Shown here: positions 7,244 through 8,513 of the stretch, piece by piece
Numbering within the stretch: the stretch's first letter is position 1
How the letters are laid out: the number at the start of each line of letters is the position of its first letter
From: Verrucomicrobiia bacterium
GTDB taxonomy: Bacteria > Verrucomicrobiota > Verrucomicrobiia > Limisphaerales > Palsa-1400
Reading direction: 5' to 3'
DNA length: 8,513 nucleotides
NCBI GenBank assembly: GCA_025934545.1
Contig: JAICXV010000062.1
Span: 1 to 8,513, forward strand
Translations under genes and position numbers: made by a program
Notes under the pieces: generated by a model
What the model was told of the DNA's origin: nothing
The model's input: only the letters and a program-made list of their open reading frames with translations
The model's database searches: none

Positions 7244-7459
7244 ATGCCTGAAATGGGAAAAGTGCTCGTGGTCATTGGCGTCGTTATCGCCATTGTTGGC
7301 GTTTTAATGTGGAGCGGCGTTGGACGCGGCTGGCTCGGGCGATTACCCGGTGACATCAACTATTCACGAGATAATTTCAGCTTTCATTTTCCTCTCGTTA
7401 CGTGCCTGCTGTTGAGCATCCTGTTGACAGTGATCATGTGGCTGCTGCGGAAGTTTTGA
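7244..7459 (+). CDS. DUF2905 family small membrane protein
   Basis: The 71-residue protein has the full DUF2905 layout: a first hydrophobic helix (about 6-23), the conserved GRLPGDI (32-38), an aromatic SFHFPLVTC (46-54), and a second hydrophobic helix (about 50-68) ending in a basic LLRKF. Length is typical for the family, whose biochemical role is unknown; it is an inner-membrane protein with two predicted helices. The start may be ATG 7244 or ATG 7253 (MGKVLVVIG), and family members often begin with MG, which favours the second. Neither is preceded by a clear Shine-Dalgarno. It lies directly after the ABC exporter and about 43 bases before RNase R, so it is probably cotranscribed with both. 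Confidence 0.93.
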   Translation: MPEMGKVLVVIGVVIAIVGVLMWSGVGRGWLGRLPGDINYSRDNFSFHFPLVTCLLLSILLTVIMWLLRKF

Positions 7460-7502
7460 TGGTATGTAGTTGCGGCTTCAACTGGAACTGTTGACCAAAA
7501 AT

Positions 7503-8513
7503 ATGGAACAAAAAATTTTAAAATTGCTCGGACGAAAAGATTATCGTCCGTCAAACGCGCATCAGCTTCTTGGTCTCGTGGGTTTGCGCCGCAATGAATT
7601 TGATGCCCTCGAAGAAACACTCAAACGGCTCGAACGCAGCGGCCAAATCGTCCGGACCAAGGGAGATCGATTTATTATCTCACGCGAGGCCGACCTCGTT
7701 CCCGGAACCATCAGCATCAATCGACAAGGTAAAGGGTTTTTGCGTCCGGAACAGGAAGGCGTGAAGGAAATTGTCGTGCCGGAAAGCCAGACGGGCACGG
7801 CCTTGCACGGCGATCGCGTGCTCGTTCGGCGCGAAGTCAGGGCACAAGCCGCGCGACGCGGACCGCACGAACGGCAAAGCGAAGTGCGCGGCGCCGTTGT
7901 GCGCATCCTGGAACGCAAACGAGTGCAGCTCGTCGGCACCTTGCAACGCACGCCCCAATTTTTGTATGTCATTCCCGACGACCCGCGCATTCCGCACGAT
8001 GTTTATGTTCCGGCCGCGCGCGATGTCGGGCGCGAGCCGCAGATTGGAGATAAAGTCGTCGTCGAATTGCGCGAATGGCAATCGCGCCACGTTAATCCCG
8101 AAGGCGAAATCATTGAAGTTCTCGGCAAACCGGATGAAGAGGGTGTCGATATGCTGTCGGTGCTTCGGCATTACAATATGCCGCTGCATTTTCCGAAGAA
8201 CGTTTTGCAGGAGGCAAATGCCATTGCCAAATCGCGGCCACTTGGCGAACCGACCCAGGCCGAAGTGCAGGGCCGAATTGATTGCCGTCGTGACATGGTC
8301 GTTACGATTGATCCCGATGACGCCAAAGATTTCGACGATGCGATCTGTTTGCAGCGCGCCGGCGAAGGGCGTTGGAAATTGTGGGTCCACATTGCCGACG
8401 TATCGCATTACGTCAAACCTGGCACGGCGTTGGACGAAGAAGCGAGCAAGCGCGGCAACTCGACCTATCTGGTCGACCGCGTCATTCCAATGCTGCCCGA
8501 GGCGTTGAGCAAC
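7503..8513 (+). CDS. rnr: Ribonuclease R, N-terminal 337 residues (3' end outside window)
   Basis: RNase R is a processive 3'-to-5' exoribonuclease that degrades structured RNA in the cytoplasm, including rRNA fragments and mRNA decay intermediates. The order of domains is standard: a winged-helix-like N-terminus (about 1-60, with LKRLERSGQIVRTKGDRF), two OB-fold cold-shock domains (about 62-125 and 127-205), and the start of the RNB catalytic domain (about 250 on). The RNB motif TIDPDDAKDFDDAI (268-281) carries the acidic residues D270, D276, D278 and D279 that bind magnesium. WVHIADVSHYVKPGTALDEEA and RGNSTYLVDRVIPMLPE follow in the usual order. The frame stays open to the last base. The ATG at 7503 is the first after an in-frame TAG at 7467, with several TTG or CTG codons in between; no strong Shine-Dalgarno is seen. 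The protein is nearer RNase R than RNase II because of its N-terminal helix-turn-helix region. Confidence 0.95.
   Translation, partial: MEQKILKLLGRKDYRPSNAHQLLGLVGLRRNEFDALEETLKRLERSGQIVRTKGDRFIISREADLVPGTISINRQGKGFLRPEQEGVKEIVVPESQTGTALHGDRVLVRREVRAQAARRGPHERQSEVRGAVVRILERKRVQLVGTLQRTPQFLYVIPDDPRIPHDVYVPAARDVGREPQIGDKVVVELREWQSRHVNPEGEIIEVLGKPDEEGVDMLSVLRHYNMPLHFPKNVLQEANAIAKSRPLGEPTQAEVQGRIDCRRDMVVTIDPDDAKDFDDAICLQRAGEGRWKLWVHIADVSHYVKPGTALDEEASKRGNSTYLVDRVIPMLPEALSN

Noticed and set aside
7680..8408. Minus-strand open frame of 242 codons antisense to RNase R
   Set aside because: RNase R motifs are unbroken across it; no recognisable protein features in the antisense product.
7771..8508. 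Plus-strand frame of 245 codons in a second frame inside RNase R
   Set aside because: It is rich in Arg, Cys and Ser as out-of-frame products are; the real frame starts at 7503.

Overview
The window looks like ordinary chromosomal housekeeping and metabolic DNA from a Gram-negative-type environmental bacterium of moderate GC content (judged by eye). The style of several proteins (RNase R, a DUF2905 protein, a small Cys-containing protein with an NRCLYPHA segment) and the scarcity of strong Shine-Dalgarno sequences recall Verrucomicrobiota (Pedosphaera/Limisphaerales type). That placement is from memory, is inference, and is not decisive. I see no rRNA, tRNA, insertion sequence, CRISPR array or phage gene.

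Left arm, minus strand (about 3287 down to 1): four genes read in the same direction. A complete malate synthase A comes first, then two very small charged, helical proteins separated by one base, then a glycoside hydrolase family 13 enzyme that runs off the left edge after 398 residues. Gaps of roughly 37 to 43, 1 and 68 bases suggest one transcription unit. Malate synthase would supply the glyoxylate bypass; the GH13 enzyme would act on alpha-glucans such as glycogen or starch. Nothing in the sequence ties these functions together beyond co-orientation.

Centre (3288-5462): a gap of about 144 bases separates malate synthase from a divergent 126-residue protein of unknown function. This gap holds a 7-bp inverted repeat with a TTGACA hexamer in its loop. 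A convergent minus-strand gene follows, encoding a 449-residue membrane-anchored protein whose C-terminal part looks like an NlpC/P60-type (papain-like) domain. A second divergent gap (5221 to 5396 or 5462) follows; it contains small hairpins and a possible short upstream reading frame.

Right arm, plus strand (5397/5463 to the end): a type I ABC exporter (MsbA-like, transmembrane domain fused to ATPase), a 71-residue DUF2905 membrane protein nine bases or less than twenty bases downstream depending on the start, and the first 337 residues of ribonuclease R. The tight spacing suggests an operon.

I did not find a clear, exciting new system. The most interesting items are the two tiny genes between malate synthase and the GH13 enzyme, the NlpC/P60-like anchored protein, and the small Cys-containing orphan with an inverted repeat upstream. 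Several long open frames antisense to these genes are best read as coding-bias shadows.
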